Source: Aurantiochytrium sp. KH105
Lineage: Eukaryota > Sar > Bigyra > Thraustochytrida > Thraustochytriidae
Direction: 5' to 3'
NCBI GenBank assembly: GCA_003116975.1
Contig: BGKB01000029.1
Coordinates: forward strand, 434,001-498,000
Length of the DNA stretch: 64,000 bases
This document shows, one piece after another, positions 30,564 to 41,400 of the stretch. The position numbers and the translations under genes are program-made. Each line of letters begins with the position of its first letter. Positions within the stretch are counted from its first letter, which is position 1. The notes below the pieces were generated by a model that saw nothing but the letters and a program-made list of their open reading frames with translations, was not told the origin of the DNA and ran no database searches.

Positions 30564-31880
30564 GGTGTCCGCTCGCTCACTCGCTCGCTCGCTTTCGCTC
30601 CCTGAGCTCCGTGTCTATCGTCTGTCTGTTCGTCTGCCCCGCCTCGCCGTCGCCGCGACAAAACACGCGCGCGCACGCCAGCCTCGCCGCCGGCGCCGCC
30701 GTTCTGGGCTCGAGGCAGAGTAGCCCGCGCGCGATGCAGGTCTGCTGCTCGCAAGGTCTACTAGTACAGGCCCACTGCAGTGTCTCTGATTATTCTTATA
30801 CTACAACACGAACAATCGCACGCGCTTCTCGCTGGGCCTATACTTCCTTTCCGTCTGACGAGCCAGCTGCAGCTGGCCGCACACACCCCGCACCGGTCGC
30901 TCTCGCAAAGCTGGCGCGCGCCAGGTGCGTGACGGTACTAGGATTGGCTGCGCGGTGCTCTGCTGTGCTCTGCCACTGCTGTGCCGCACGTGCGGTCTGC
31001 AGCTGTGCTCTGCTCTGCTGTGCTCTGCTCTGCACTGGCTCGGGCTCCGCGCGTGCCGCGCCTGCACGTGCCGCGCAGTCTCTGCTCGTCCCGTCTCGCC
31101 TCGCCTCGTCTCGTCGCGTCGCGTCGCGCCTCATCTCCTCGCCGGCGCTCTCTTCCTCTCCGCCACGGCCCGGCGCGAGCGCGCGAGCGCGCGAGCGCGC
31201 GAGGGCGCGAGCGCGCGGCCGTGGCATGGGCGGCCGTGGCATCATGATGTGGCGTGGCAGTGGACGGTGGCCGACTCGGCCGGGTGTACACACGCCGCGC
31301 GTGCAGGACGAGCAGCCACAGCCAGCTGCAGCGGGGATGAGCCCCAAAGGACGGATCATGACGTCACCACTGCCGCCCATGCCACGGTCGCTCGCGCGCG
31401 CTCGCTCGCCCGCTCGCCCGCCCGCCACTTGCCCGCCCGCTCGCCTGCACGTCCGCGCGCTCGCGCCCCGGGGCGGCCCGGAGCGGAAGAGAGGACAAAG
31501 ACAAGGAGCGTAATAGTAAGCGGCCAATGACTGCGTACGTACCGGAAGAAAGCAGGAGGGCGACGCCCGTATACTCGCGGTCGGCTGGGGCGGTAGGGAG
31601 AAGGCAAGAGGGCCGCAAGTAGGGCGGGCGGAGACGGGCTGGAATGGAGGAGTGAAAGAAAGAATGAGAGAAAAGAGCTTTTGGGCCTTGTTTTTGTTTG
31701 GTTCATGGCAAGTCGACTTTTTTTACAAAGGGGAAAACGAAAGGGAAGAGAATGAGTGGGATGCCTGCGAGTTTTATATATGAGGGAATGCCGTCGCAGA
31801 CAGCCTGTGTCGGCTGTGGCCAGTCCTTAAGCGGCGCTTCGAAGGACACATTGAATGTGTTGTTTCGACCTAATTATTCC
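30564..31880. promoter_or_regulatory. Duplicated GC-rich 5' flank of D
   Basis: Homologue of the 5' flanks of C and E, but without the decamer array and with a degenerate GAAA tract. It contains GCGCGAGC runs near 31180-31220 that the C flank lacks. The outer end (about 31790-31880: GCCGTCGCAGAC..., GTCCTTAAGCGGCGC) matches 25850-25905 beside C. I see no gene in it. Confidence 0.6.
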
Positions 31881-32045
31881 GCCAAAAGATTCGTGGTCAT
31901 CAAGCTCAACAAATTTTTTAAGGTGGGGGAACATCGATTTCCACCAACAGACCAATTCGCTTCCAGCAGAAGCGAAAATACCCAGGCAGTCCTTGCGTAC
32001 TTGGGCATATACTAGCAATACATTTGACTTTACATAATTCAACAA
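31881..32045. other. About 165-bp extra segment in the D-E spacer
   Basis: Sequence on both sides aligns with the C-D spacer (about 25890-25965), but these bases have no counterpart there. They are more AT-rich than the surroundings and code for nothing I recognise. They are either an insertion here or a deletion near C. Confidence 0.5.
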
Positions 32046-32190
32046 AAGTCACCCGCCTCCAGATGCTCGATTTCAAACGAGTTCGCGCTGCGCAGGAAAA
32101 AACCAAAGCGAATGGAAGGGTTGAAGTTGCCAACAGTTTTCACAATTCATTAATGGTGTTCAAGAAGGCGTTGTTGCTCCAGTATGAGCC
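32046..32190 (-). pseudogene. Relic LRR fragment, D-E spacer
   Basis: Homologous to the relic next to D and to the same LRR segment of F, but more decayed, with frame damage. It directly follows a relic C-terminal end, in the same order as seen at D's real 3' end, so both derive from one D-like gene plus its flank. Confidence 0.7.
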
Positions 32191-32215
32191 CCACTCTCCC
32201 ACTCTCGGCGACATG

Positions 32216-32400
32216 ACCTGATCTTTGACACTGTCATCTCAGTGGTCATCTGGCGCGTCTGCGTGGCCCTTTTTGCCGGGCACCTCTTCTATGCGGAGAA
32301 ATTCTTCCACGGCCGAAGCCATAGGACATAAGTTGCTCTTCTGCGGGCGACCATCTTTAAGAGTAAACCGGTATGCATATCCGCCATAGGGGCAGTGACG
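32216..32400 (-). pseudogene. Relic C-terminal end of a D-like paralogue
   Basis: About 60 codons of a family C-terminus (GGYAYRFTLKDGRPQ, then a decayed VDVFLR region and tail) sit alone between E and D. They match D and E from the HCPHG motif onward. The break falls just before a GGGGCAGTGACG sequence, after which E-type 3' flank begins. It is a truncated fossil of a gene whose remaining body is gone. Confidence 0.8.
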
Positions 32401-32553
32401 CCAGAAAAATGTTGGCCTAAATGCAAGAAATACGAACTACAAAAACAAATCATATATCAAGAATGACGCTTCAGTATGGTCGTCGTCAAATTTTGAATTC
32501 TTCGCCTCGTTCACTCACAGATTCTACAGAAGTCCCCCTCTCAGGGATACGGC

Positions 32554-35500
32554 TTAAGCAATAAAATCGTCATCTTCGTGATAATCTGACGCGTCTGCGT
32601 GGTTATCTGACGCTTCTCTGTGGCCATCTGACGCGTCTGCGTGGTTATCTGACGCTTTTCTGTGGCCATCTGACGCATCTCCGTAGTCATCTTTGTCGGG
32701 CGCGTCTTCTGTGCGGAGGAATACGTCCACGGCCGAAGCCAAAGGATATAAGTAGCTCTCCTGCGGGCGACCATCTTTGAGAGTGAATCGGTATGCATAT
32801 CCGCCATGGGGGCAGTGACGTCGGAGATCTGGTGCAAGTACTTTCTCGCCATGAAAGACGAAGCAGAACTCCAGCTTCTCCGCGTCCTTGGGCTGAAGAT
32901 TTTTAATTGTGACCTTGTGCCAGCGCTTTTCAGCTTCAAGTTTGTCTACGGTCTTCTTGTTGAGCTTGAAAGGGCCATTAAAGCTCAACGTTGTACCGAC
33001 AGTAAGCGCGGAGGCCGAGACAAAGTGCCGGTTCGCATCAAAATAAAGGAAGCCTCCATAATGCAGGAAACGGCGCGTTGTGTCTTCGTAGCGCTGGTGC
33101 TTGAACCAATTAAGATTGGCAGCTTTCAGGTCGGTGAGCGGATTTGCCCAGCAAAAGTATCTTGCCTCAGGTGGAATGCGCCAGTAGCGCTCGAGAAGGC
33201 GCGACGCCTTAGTGTCGGGCGTTCTGACAGTAATCGGCCAAATCTTGCTGATCGTACCGGTGAGACGAAACGTTTTGACAGATTCCTTGGACTGCGATGA
33301 AACCTTGCCAGCGGAAAGCTGGGCTGCCTGGGAAGTATTTGTGCCCTTCCCGGATTCACCCGCTGTGCTTCTCGATTCGCCCGCCAGATAAACGTCATCA
33401 AAGATGTCTGGACAGATGAACTCGTAAATGTTCCAGCGAAAGTCGATCTTGAGATTCAGACGGCGCGTTGACATGATATCAAATGACGGGAGCGCTAAGA
33501 ATGGCGTTGACTCGGTGTCAGCAAGCGGCGCGTTGCGAAGCTCATTGAGCAGTGGCATGGCGTCTTTCACGTAATTTCTGACGAGACCCCATCGTTTACC
33601 CTTGAGTGTATCGAGAATCTCATTAGCTTGCTTGACGATCACGTTGCAGCGTTCAAGCTCAAGATCGGTCCCCGTGAGAACCTCCCATTCCTCATACTCT
33701 TGAACGCTAAGCTTCATCCTCGCGCGCACGCGGCGCACAAAGTCTACCAGCGCCACGACATGCGACAAGATCTTCGTGGAGAGAAGATGGTCCTCAGGTT
33801 TAAGGACCCCCCATGCATCATTGTGCTTTTGCATCCTCTTATGCAGCGACTTGATGTTCCCAATGGCTTGCAGGGTTATTTTGTCCAGGCTTGGTTTTGC
33901 CAATTCAGCCCGGCAGCAGCGAGAAAAAGGCGATTTGGGCGGCGCCAAAGCGCTGTCGCTGCGGTCGAGGGCCTCAAGCTGTTGTTTGAGCTGATCCGAG
34001 TAGAACGGAAAAAGCTGAGACGGGTGGTCGATCTGTACTACTTCGACGTCAGGCATCATTGGCGAAGCGAAGAAAGCGTCAGCATCGCTCATCGGGACCT
34101 GTGTTTCACTGAGATGGACCGCTCTCAACGAACGACAGGTGTCCAACAGACACTGAGCGGATTTTAGCGAGCTTACACCTGAAAGGCGCAGCTCACGAAG
34201 AAAACGTGCGTTCATGGTCAGGAACTTGAGTGCCGCGTCATCAAATGTCGCAGCGCCCGCGAGGGAAAGCGTGCGGAGGTAAGGGTTGATATTCATCGCA
34301 AAAGCTTTCCATCCAGTGAATTTCTTGCCGAGCACATTGCTCAGCTTGAGTGTCGCCAAGGACGAGCAACACTTCAAGAGCTCGATGAGAAGCCCTGTGT
34401 CTTCGATCGATAGGAACTTGTAGTCGCTGTCTTTCTCCTTGGCCAATGTTTCCTTAACCAAAAGATTCACATCGAGAGCGAGAAAGCGCAGCCCAGTGCA
34501 GTACTTGGCAATAGGCTCGAGTGAGTCTTCCCGGAGCAAAGGAAGATCACGCAGGCTGAGCCGCCACAGGTTCTTTCCCGAGCACTCTGCAATGTGGCAC
34601 ACACCCAGACTCGTGACTTCGATGCAGCCATCGAGGACGACTGAACCGAGTGCGATACACCTGTTGGTCTTGAAATACTCGAGCCCCTCGTCCGTGATTT
34701 TTGTGCAAAAACTGAGATTAAGGTTCTGCAAGTTCGGGCACATACACGAGATGAGCTTGAGGATGTCATCGGTGATGCTGATGCAGTCTGTAAGTTCCAC
34801 AGAGCGAATACTACGAAACAGCGTCTTGCTGTCCATACGGCCAAAGAGAGGGTCCATGAGGATGCTTGAAAGCCTGGAAGCGTCGCCGTCTTCGGAGCCC
34901 ATACAAGGCGTAGATGGGCACGATATTGCTGACGATACTTTCTTCAACAACGTCTGACCCTCGTCAAAAGGCTTGCCTTCGGAAAGGACATGAGAACTGA
35001 TCTTTGAGCGAAAGTGATGGTACGCGCTCCAAGAGGCGGCAAGAGAGCTCTTCCAGCTGAGCGAAACGCCAAATGTGAACGGGATCATGAAGATGTTTCG
35101 GAGCCAGCCCAAGCCCCACAGCAGAACACGAGCGAATGAGTTCTGACTCGTTTGGCAATCGAACTTGAAAAACTTTGTCAGCGCCTTCGAGACGAGTGTC
35201 TTGCCGTAGTAGAACTCAACCTCCACATCATCTCCAGATTTATCGCCCTTGCTTTTTTCAATTGCTCCAAGAACTTTGTAGTCAATGTCGTTGTTTGGGT
35301 TGAACACGAGGTGGCGGACCAGAATCAAGTTGTGCAGACCTGGAATGTCGCGAAGGAGAAAGACAGCTTCGATGAGCTGGCGGAAGGCAGACAGCAGAGA
35401 AGTGAGCAGCGCAAGCCAGTACACAAACTCAAACTCGCCGCCCTGAAAGACAATGATGAAGATGACTTCGACCACGATCTGCGGGATGTCTTGAATGAGA

Positions 35501-36957
35501 AGGACGATCGCGGTCCAGATCGACATATGGGCGGCCTTGTAGTCGGCCTTGGCCTGCGTAGAAATGGGGTCCTTGACGAAGCTTCCCACAGCGTCTCCGA
35601 TAATGTTGTAGCTCAGAGATTCCTGGATCTTGAAGGACTCCTTGATGAAGTCGTTGAACCCGGAGTTGGGCTCAATGATGCCCAGCAGAACGCCGAAAAC
35701 GTACATTCGACTTCGGTACGCGTCGTCCCAATCCACAAGCTTGTAGTCCCAAAGACCGATTGCGAATCGCGCGGTGAATGTCAAGGTGAGGGCCGCGAGA
35801 GACACATAGTACAAGTAGCCGTAGTCGCCCGCAGTGAGTGGCTTGAGCTGCGCGACGAGAAAAAACAAATCTGAGACGATATTGGTGACCTCCAAAATAG
35901 CGTCAAACGCCGATCCGTAAATGCGCAAGCGGCGTCTCTTTTCGATCGTGTGCGGCAGCGTGTAGAGACGGGGTGTGGCATGCTTGAATCTCCTATCCAA
36001 GGTCTCTTTGAAGGCCGCGGGGAAGCTTTGAATTGCGTACCAGCGGAGATATGAGCTGACCTGCCCGACTTTTTGCGCGACGCTGCTGCACGTGCTCGCT
36101 GCTGTGGGCGAATTTATTCCTCTCATCCTCGTCTTCGCTTCAGGTTCCCGGGCGCGAGCATCTTCAAGAATGGATACGTGTTTGCTTCTGTAGCACTCAC
36201 GCAAGAACTCCATTTTGTTGATCATCTTGGAAATGATGTGAAGAAAGTCCTCTACATCGCTGAGGAGCACCTCGGTCATACGACTGTCAATGAAACGCAC
36301 GCGATCCTGTTGAGGGTGATCATCCTGTGAATTGTAGCTCTTGAGGCATTCGTGGTCACCGCTGTCGCTGACATAGTGATCAAGATTTGCGAGGCGCTGG
36401 CCCACGTCAACGACCGCCTGGACGAGGGCGGGGTCGTAGAGAAAATCTCCGTCCTCGATTGCCCTGACGTGATCGTGAGTGAAGAACGGTTTGGCATCGT
36501 CTTCAGCGGCCAATTTGCTCTTTTTCTTGGAGTCCGTGCCGCTGAAATTCGAGGCGATGGTGCTTCTTCGTCGCGCAGGACTTCCCGGAGTGACCGTGGC
36601 ATCCTTCTTCTTTTGCTTTACGAGTCTGGTTGTGCCCGAAGGAAACGCGCCCTGACGTCGCACGAGCTTATCCGCATCATGCTGACATTTACGCTCCACG
36701 TCAACTAAGCTCTGGTACACGTTGGCTTCGTCCTCCCTCAGTTTGCGCATCGTTATCTTTTCGTTCTTTTTTGGTCTGAGACATCCGAAGCAAGTCTTGA
36801 ACGTATTCTCGTCGTCGGTCTCCAAGCTAGTTGAGCTGTCCGAATGTTGGTCTCCCGCAAGGGATGGTCTGTCATCGTCATCGACCGTGATGGCGATATC
36901 ATCTTCATCCACGCTCGTGGTCGGCGCTACGCTGCGATCCTCCTTCCTGCGAGGCAT
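32554..36957 (-). CDS. Paralogue E: membrane-anchored LRR protein
   Basis: Intact C/D/E-subgroup copy of 1,467 residues starting MPRRKEDRSVAPTTSVDED. N-terminal TCFGCLRPKKNEK holds a Cys pair that could be palmitoylated. Membrane core about 349-556, almost identical to C and D even at synonymous sites. LRRs about 716-977; here and in the helical region that follows, E differs most from D (for example FDDAALKFLTMNARF against FREAELKSLTKNTPF). C-terminal module about 1162-1412 (YEFICPDIF, SFNGPFKLN, HCPHGGYAYRF), then a tail of DASDNHA/EASDGHR-type heptads. Its 3' flank is shared with C, not with D. Confidence 0.92.
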   Translation of the reverse strand: MPRRKEDRSVAPTTSVDEDDIAITVDDDDRPSLAGDQHSDSSTSLETDDENTFKTCFGCLRPKKNEKITMRKLREDEANVYQSLVDVERKCQHDADKLVRRQGAFPSGTTRLVKQKKKDATVTPGSPARRRSTIASNFSGTDSKKKSKLAAEDDAKPFFTHDHVRAIEDGDFLYDPALVQAVVDVGQRLANLDHYVSDSGDHECLKSYNSQDDHPQQDRVRFIDSRMTEVLLSDVEDFLHIISKMINKMEFLRECYRSKHVSILEDARAREPEAKTRMRGINSPTAASTCSSVAQKVGQVSSYLRWYAIQSFPAAFKETLDRRFKHATPRLYTLPHTIEKRRRLRIYGSAFDAILEVTNIVSDLFFLVAQLKPLTAGDYGYLYYVSLAALTLTFTARFAIGLWDYKLVDWDDAYRSRMYVFGVLLGIIEPNSGFNDFIKESFKIQESLSYNIIGDAVGSFVKDPISTQAKADYKAAHMSIWTAIVLLIQDIPQIVVEVIFIIVFQGGEFEFVYWLALLTSLLSAFRQLIEAVFLLRDIPGLHNLILVRHLVFNPNNDIDYKVLGAIEKSKGDKSGDDVEVEFYYGKTLVSKALTKFFKFDCQTSQNSFARVLLWGLGWLRNIFMIPFTFGVSLSWKSSLAASWSAYHHFRSKISSHVLSEGKPFDEGQTLLKKVSSAISCPSTPCMGSEDGDASRLSSILMDPLFGRMDSKTLFRSIRSVELTDCISITDDILKLISCMCPNLQNLNLSFCTKITDEGLEYFKTNRCIALGSVVLDGCIEVTSLGVCHIAECSGKNLWRLSLRDLPLLREDSLEPIAKYCTGLRFLALDVNLLVKETLAKEKDSDYKFLSIEDTGLLIELLKCCSSLATLKLSNVLGKKFTGWKAFAMNINPYLRTLSLAGAATFDDAALKFLTMNARFLRELRLSGVSSLKSAQCLLDTCRSLRAVHLSETQVPMSDADAFFASPMMPDVEVVQIDHPSQLFPFYSDQLKQQLEALDRSDSALAPPKSPFSRCCRAELAKPSLDKITLQAIGNIKSLHKRMQKHNDAWGVLKPEDHLLSTKILSHVVALVDFVRRVRARMKLSVQEYEEWEVLTGTDLELERCNVIVKQANEILDTLKGKRWGLVRNYVKDAMPLLNELRNAPLADTESTPFLALPSFDIMSTRRLNLKIDFRWNIYEFICPDIFDDVYLAGESRSTAGESGKGTNTSQAAQLSAGKVSSQSKESVKTFRLTGTISKIWPITVRTPDTKASRLLERYWRIPPEARYFCWANPLTDLKAANLNWFKHQRYEDTTRRFLHYGGFLYFDANRHFVSASALTVGTTLSFNGPFKLNKKTVDKLEAEKRWHKVTIKNLQPKDAEKLEFCFVFHGEKVLAPDLRRHCPHGGYAYRFTLKDGRPQESYLYPLASAVDVFLRTEDAPDKDDYGDASDGHRKASDNHADASDGHREASDNHADASDYHEDDDFIA

Positions 36958-38260
36958 GGTGTCCGCTCGCTCACTCGCTCACTCGCTTCTGCTCCCTGAG
37001 GCCTCGCCCCGCCTCGCCCCGCCTCGCCTTGCCGCCGCGACAGACAGACAGCCACAGGCCGCGACAGGCCGCGCGACAGGTCGCTACGGACCACGACAGG
37101 CTGCGACAGGCCGCGACAGGTCGCCACAGACCGCGACAGGCCGCGACAGGCCACGACAGGTTGCTATAGGCCGCGACAGGTCGCTACAGACACTGCGCGC
37201 GGGCTTGCCTCGCTGGCGTTGCCGCCGTCTGGGGCTTGAGGCAGAGCAGCTCGCGCGCGAAGGAGGTTTGCTGTCCCGCTTCGCGTCGCCTCGCTTTCGC
37301 GCAAGGTCTAGGCCTACTGGAGTGTAATTATTCCTTGATCATTCCTCCATTCACACACGAACAAAACGCACGCGCGACTCACTGTCCGTCGAGCAAGCGA
37401 CTTCCAGCTGCAGCAGGCCGCACACCCCTTTCCCCCGTCCATTGCGCAAAATCGGGCGCGCGCCGCATACCGTCCGCAGCGCGTGCCGTGCGCAGCCGGC
37501 CGCTCGCGCGCCAGGTGCGTGACAACTGGCTCTGCTGCGCGCAGCAGCTGCAGCGCGCTGCAGCGCGCCGCAGCTGCGGCGCGCGTCGTTCGGTATGCTC
37601 TGCTGCTTCGGGCTCCGCGCGTGCAGCGCCTGCACGTGCCGCGCAGTCTTCTGCACGGTGCAGCGGTGGCCATGGTGGCTGCTCGTCTCGCCTCGTCTCG
37701 TCGCGTCGCGCCTCATCTCCACGCCGGCGCTCTCTTCCTCTCCGCCACGACCCGGCGCGAGCGCGCGAGGGCGCAAGGGCGCAAGGGCGGCCGTGGGCAT
37801 GGGCTGCCGTGGCATCATGATGGGTGGCGTGGCAGTGGACGGTGGCTGGCTGGAGCGGGACTCGGCCGGGTGTGCACGTGCAGCGCGTGCCGGACGAGCA
37901 GCGGTGACGAGCGGAAAAGGACGGAGAACAAAGACAAGGGCGCAATAGTAAGCGGCCAATGGCTGCGAATGTGCCGGAAGAGAGCAGGAGGGCGACGCCC
38001 GTAGACTCGCGGTCAGCTGGGGCGGTAGGAAGAGGGCAAGCGAGCCGCGAGGCGGCCCGGCACGGAGGCGGCACGGAGGCGGCACGGAGGCGAACTTGAA
38101 AGAAAGAAAGGAAGCTGGAAGGAAAGAAAGCTGGAAAGAAAGCTGGAAAAAAGAAATCTGGAAAAAAGGAAAGCTGGAAAGAAAGAAAGCTGGAAAGAAA
38201 GCAAGAGTCGGAAAGAAAACTGGAAAGCTGGAAAGAAAGCTGGAAAGAAAGAAAGCTGGA

Positions 38261-38312
<52 letters not shown>

Positions 38313-38313
38313 C
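36958..38313. promoter_or_regulatory. Duplicated GC-rich 5' flank of E, with repeats
   Basis: Third version of the C/D/E 5' flank. It has the longest decamer array (about 37033-37193; CGCGACAGGC and variants, about 14 units) and ends in a compound purine tract (about 38096-38313) of GAAA and AAAGCTGG units that is pure GAAA from about 38263. No gene is seen. The decamers lie about 75-235 bases upstream of the E start codon, where they could affect transcription or the 5' UTR. Confidence 0.65.
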
Positions 38314-38483
38314 TGACATGACTGTGAATGAATGGAAATGAATGGAAATGAATGGCTGCGTTGGTGGTGATAATGATGCTGAGCAGCAAGGTCCAGCGCG
38401 GAAGGTGATGAAGTTGTAGCGATGCTGGCGATCTCGAATTGATCCTGAAAGCAAGCTTGCTAGTGGAAGCGAGGGCGTTCCAG

Positions 38484-41400
38484 TCATTCATCTGTAGTGG
38501 TAGCTTGATGGGCCTTCTTGTTTGAATTCTTTTTTGGTGCATCAGCATCGCGCAGAAAAACGTCCTTGACAGGCGCGAGAGGGTAGAAGTAGGCAACGTG
38601 TTTACCTTTAGTAGCCCCTCTTTTATGCATGCGGTATGCAAACCCACCATGAGCACAATACTTCCGAAGGATCTTCGGGACTGCCTCCTCGTTGCTAAAA
38701 ACATAACAGAACTTGACTTCCGCGTCTTTCGCGCGAACTGCCTTCATCGTGATGTTTTGCCAGCGTTTTTCCTTGTTCAGTTTCTCGATGGACCAGGAAG
38801 GAAGCTTGAAAGGCCCGTTGAAACTAAGTGTTGTTCCCACGGTCAGCGCTGAGGCCGAGAGAAAGTGCTGGTCCTCATCAAAGTAGAGAAACCCACCAAA
38901 GTGAAGAAAACGACGCACTGTGTCGTCAGGATGCTGGAACTGAAACCAATCCAGTTCTTCTTTCCGCAAATGGTCAAGTGGAAAGGCGTAACAAAAGTAG
39001 CGCGCGTCGGGCGGGATGCACCAGAATCGCTGCAAAAGAAGCGTGTTATTCGCCTCGGGAATCCGAACACTTAGAGGCTGAATGTTACTGACAGCGCCAG
39101 TCAGCCTCGTCAAAACCTTTCCATCTGGCTTCCGCAACGAAAATACCGACTCAGAAACATCAGGGCAGATAAATTCGTATCGGTTCCACTTAAAGTCGAT
39201 CTTGAGGTTCAATCGACGCGTTGGCATGATGCCAAATGTTGGAAGCGCGATAAGAGGGAAATCCCACCTCTCTCGGTCAAAGTATGTCTTCTTGTCATCA
39301 CTGGCCTCCGGCCCGAAAGCAAGCATTCGTGGCAAAGGTAAAGAAAAGCCCGTGGAGTTCTTGAACGCCTCAATGAACGAGTTGAGATGTTTAATGAACT
39401 CCAGAAGCTCCTCTTCCTCGCGCGCTGTTTGACCTTCCCAGAGCGTTGAAAGAGCCTCACCACCGACTTCCAGCCGCCAGCGTGTACGACGGACGAAATC
39501 TACCAATCCGACGACCAGCGATAGAAACTGTGTCGTCATCTCCATGTTTTGCTTGAGCTTGTTTTTATACTCCTTGAGAAAAGCTTTGAGGTCTTCATGC
39601 ATCTTTTCGACTTTCTCCATCTCGTCCTTGAAGTACTCCACATGTCTCCGCATGTACCTGTCGAATTTTCCCGCTGAGCCGCGACAGCACAGTGTCGCAG
39701 TCAGCGAAAACGGCGGCTTGGGCAGCTCGAGATCTCTGTACTCCTCCAACTGTCTTCGCAGCTGCTCGACGTAGAAATCAGCAAGCTCGGGGGGGCTGTC
39801 AATTAACGCCACCTCCACGTCTGGCATGGCGACAGACATGAAGAATGCATCTGCGTCACTCATCGGAGCTGCAGTCCCACTCATGCTCACGACCCGTAGA
39901 GAGTGACAATGATCTTTCAAACAGATTGCAGACTCGAGATTCGTGGCACCTGAAATGTATAAATTGCGCAGAAATGTAGCTTTTTGGGCCAAAATCTCCA
40001 GATGCTTGGAGTTGAATGAAGTCGCGCCGTGCAGAGAAAGATAGCGAATGGAAGGGTTGAGGTTGGCCACAACTTTTCTCCACTCCTTATCAGTGTTGAA
40101 GAAGGCGTTATCGTCCAATATGTTCCCCAGCATTAGCGTCTGCAGCGACGAGCACCGCTTCAAAAGCTCGATGAGGTGCTTCGATTTCGTAATGTGAAGG
40201 AAGGCTCCTTTTTGAGCCTCCTTGCGGTCTGTCTCTACCGCCTCGCGCCGAACGACTTGCTCCTTGCGCTTGTTGGTTTTCAAGACAAAGTTTTCCTGGT
40301 AAAGAGCGTCGACATCGAGATTGAGGAAGCGCAGCGCTGAACAGTGCTCAGCGATCACCTGAAGAATCTCGACCTTCAGGAGGGGAAGATCACGGAGGCT
40401 GAGACGCCAGAGACTCTTCTTGGAGGCGTTTATGATGTGGCCAACTCCATTATTGGTCACCTTGATGCAGCCGTCTAGAACAACCGACGCGAGCGCAATG
40501 CACCTGTTCTTAGAAAAGTAGTGAAGACCAGCATCCGTGACGTCGGCGCAGAAGCTGAGGTTAAGGTTCTGTAGGTTCGGACACATTGCTGCGATGAGCT
40601 CCAGCGTGCTGTCGTTAATGCTAAGGCAGTCTGTGAGCTCCACAGTGCGGATACAGCGAAAGAGATTCCGCGGTTCCATGAGATTGAAGAGAAGAGTTCG
40701 CGGAATATGGACAGTCGAGGTCCAAAGAGCGGAACAGCCAACTCGCACAAGCTTAGCACAATACCATATGCCGTGAGAATACTTCAACTCACTGACCTTC
40801 CCTAGGTCGCCAAAAGGCTTGCCCTCCATGACAATGCTCGGCCGAAGGGTATCGCGAAAGTGGTTAAACGCTCCGCGAGATGAAAGATCGAAAGGCTTCC
40901 AGAAAAGTGAGTATCCCAAGGTAGGAAACGCCAGAATCAAAGTCACCAGCCAGAAAAGCAGTCTACCCATGAGCGTTCCGAACCATATTGGCCAGACCAT
41001 GCACTCGTGCGGCTCCGGACTGCGATTAAAGTTGAAATATTTGGCAATGACACGACAGTTCAGTTTTTGTCCGTGATGAAAAGCGACCTTGCCGTTGTAC
41101 AACTGTGATTCGATAAAGCCACCCTTCTCGCCCCTGTCGGCCTTGTCATCTTTCGGGGACAACATCCGCATTGCGGTATAGCGGTTATCCCTGTGGTCTC
41201 CCTTCTTCTTGTGACAAGCTTCTTCTTTTTCGAGCGCGCCGACGATCTTCATATCGATGTCGTTGTTTGGGTTGAAGACGAGGTGGCGTGCGAAAATGAT
41301 GTTTCGGAGTCCGGGGATATCGTGAAGAAGCTCGATGGACTCGATGAGCTGCCGCCCAGCAGACAGAAGCGAGCTAAACAGGGCCAGAATATCGATTGGG

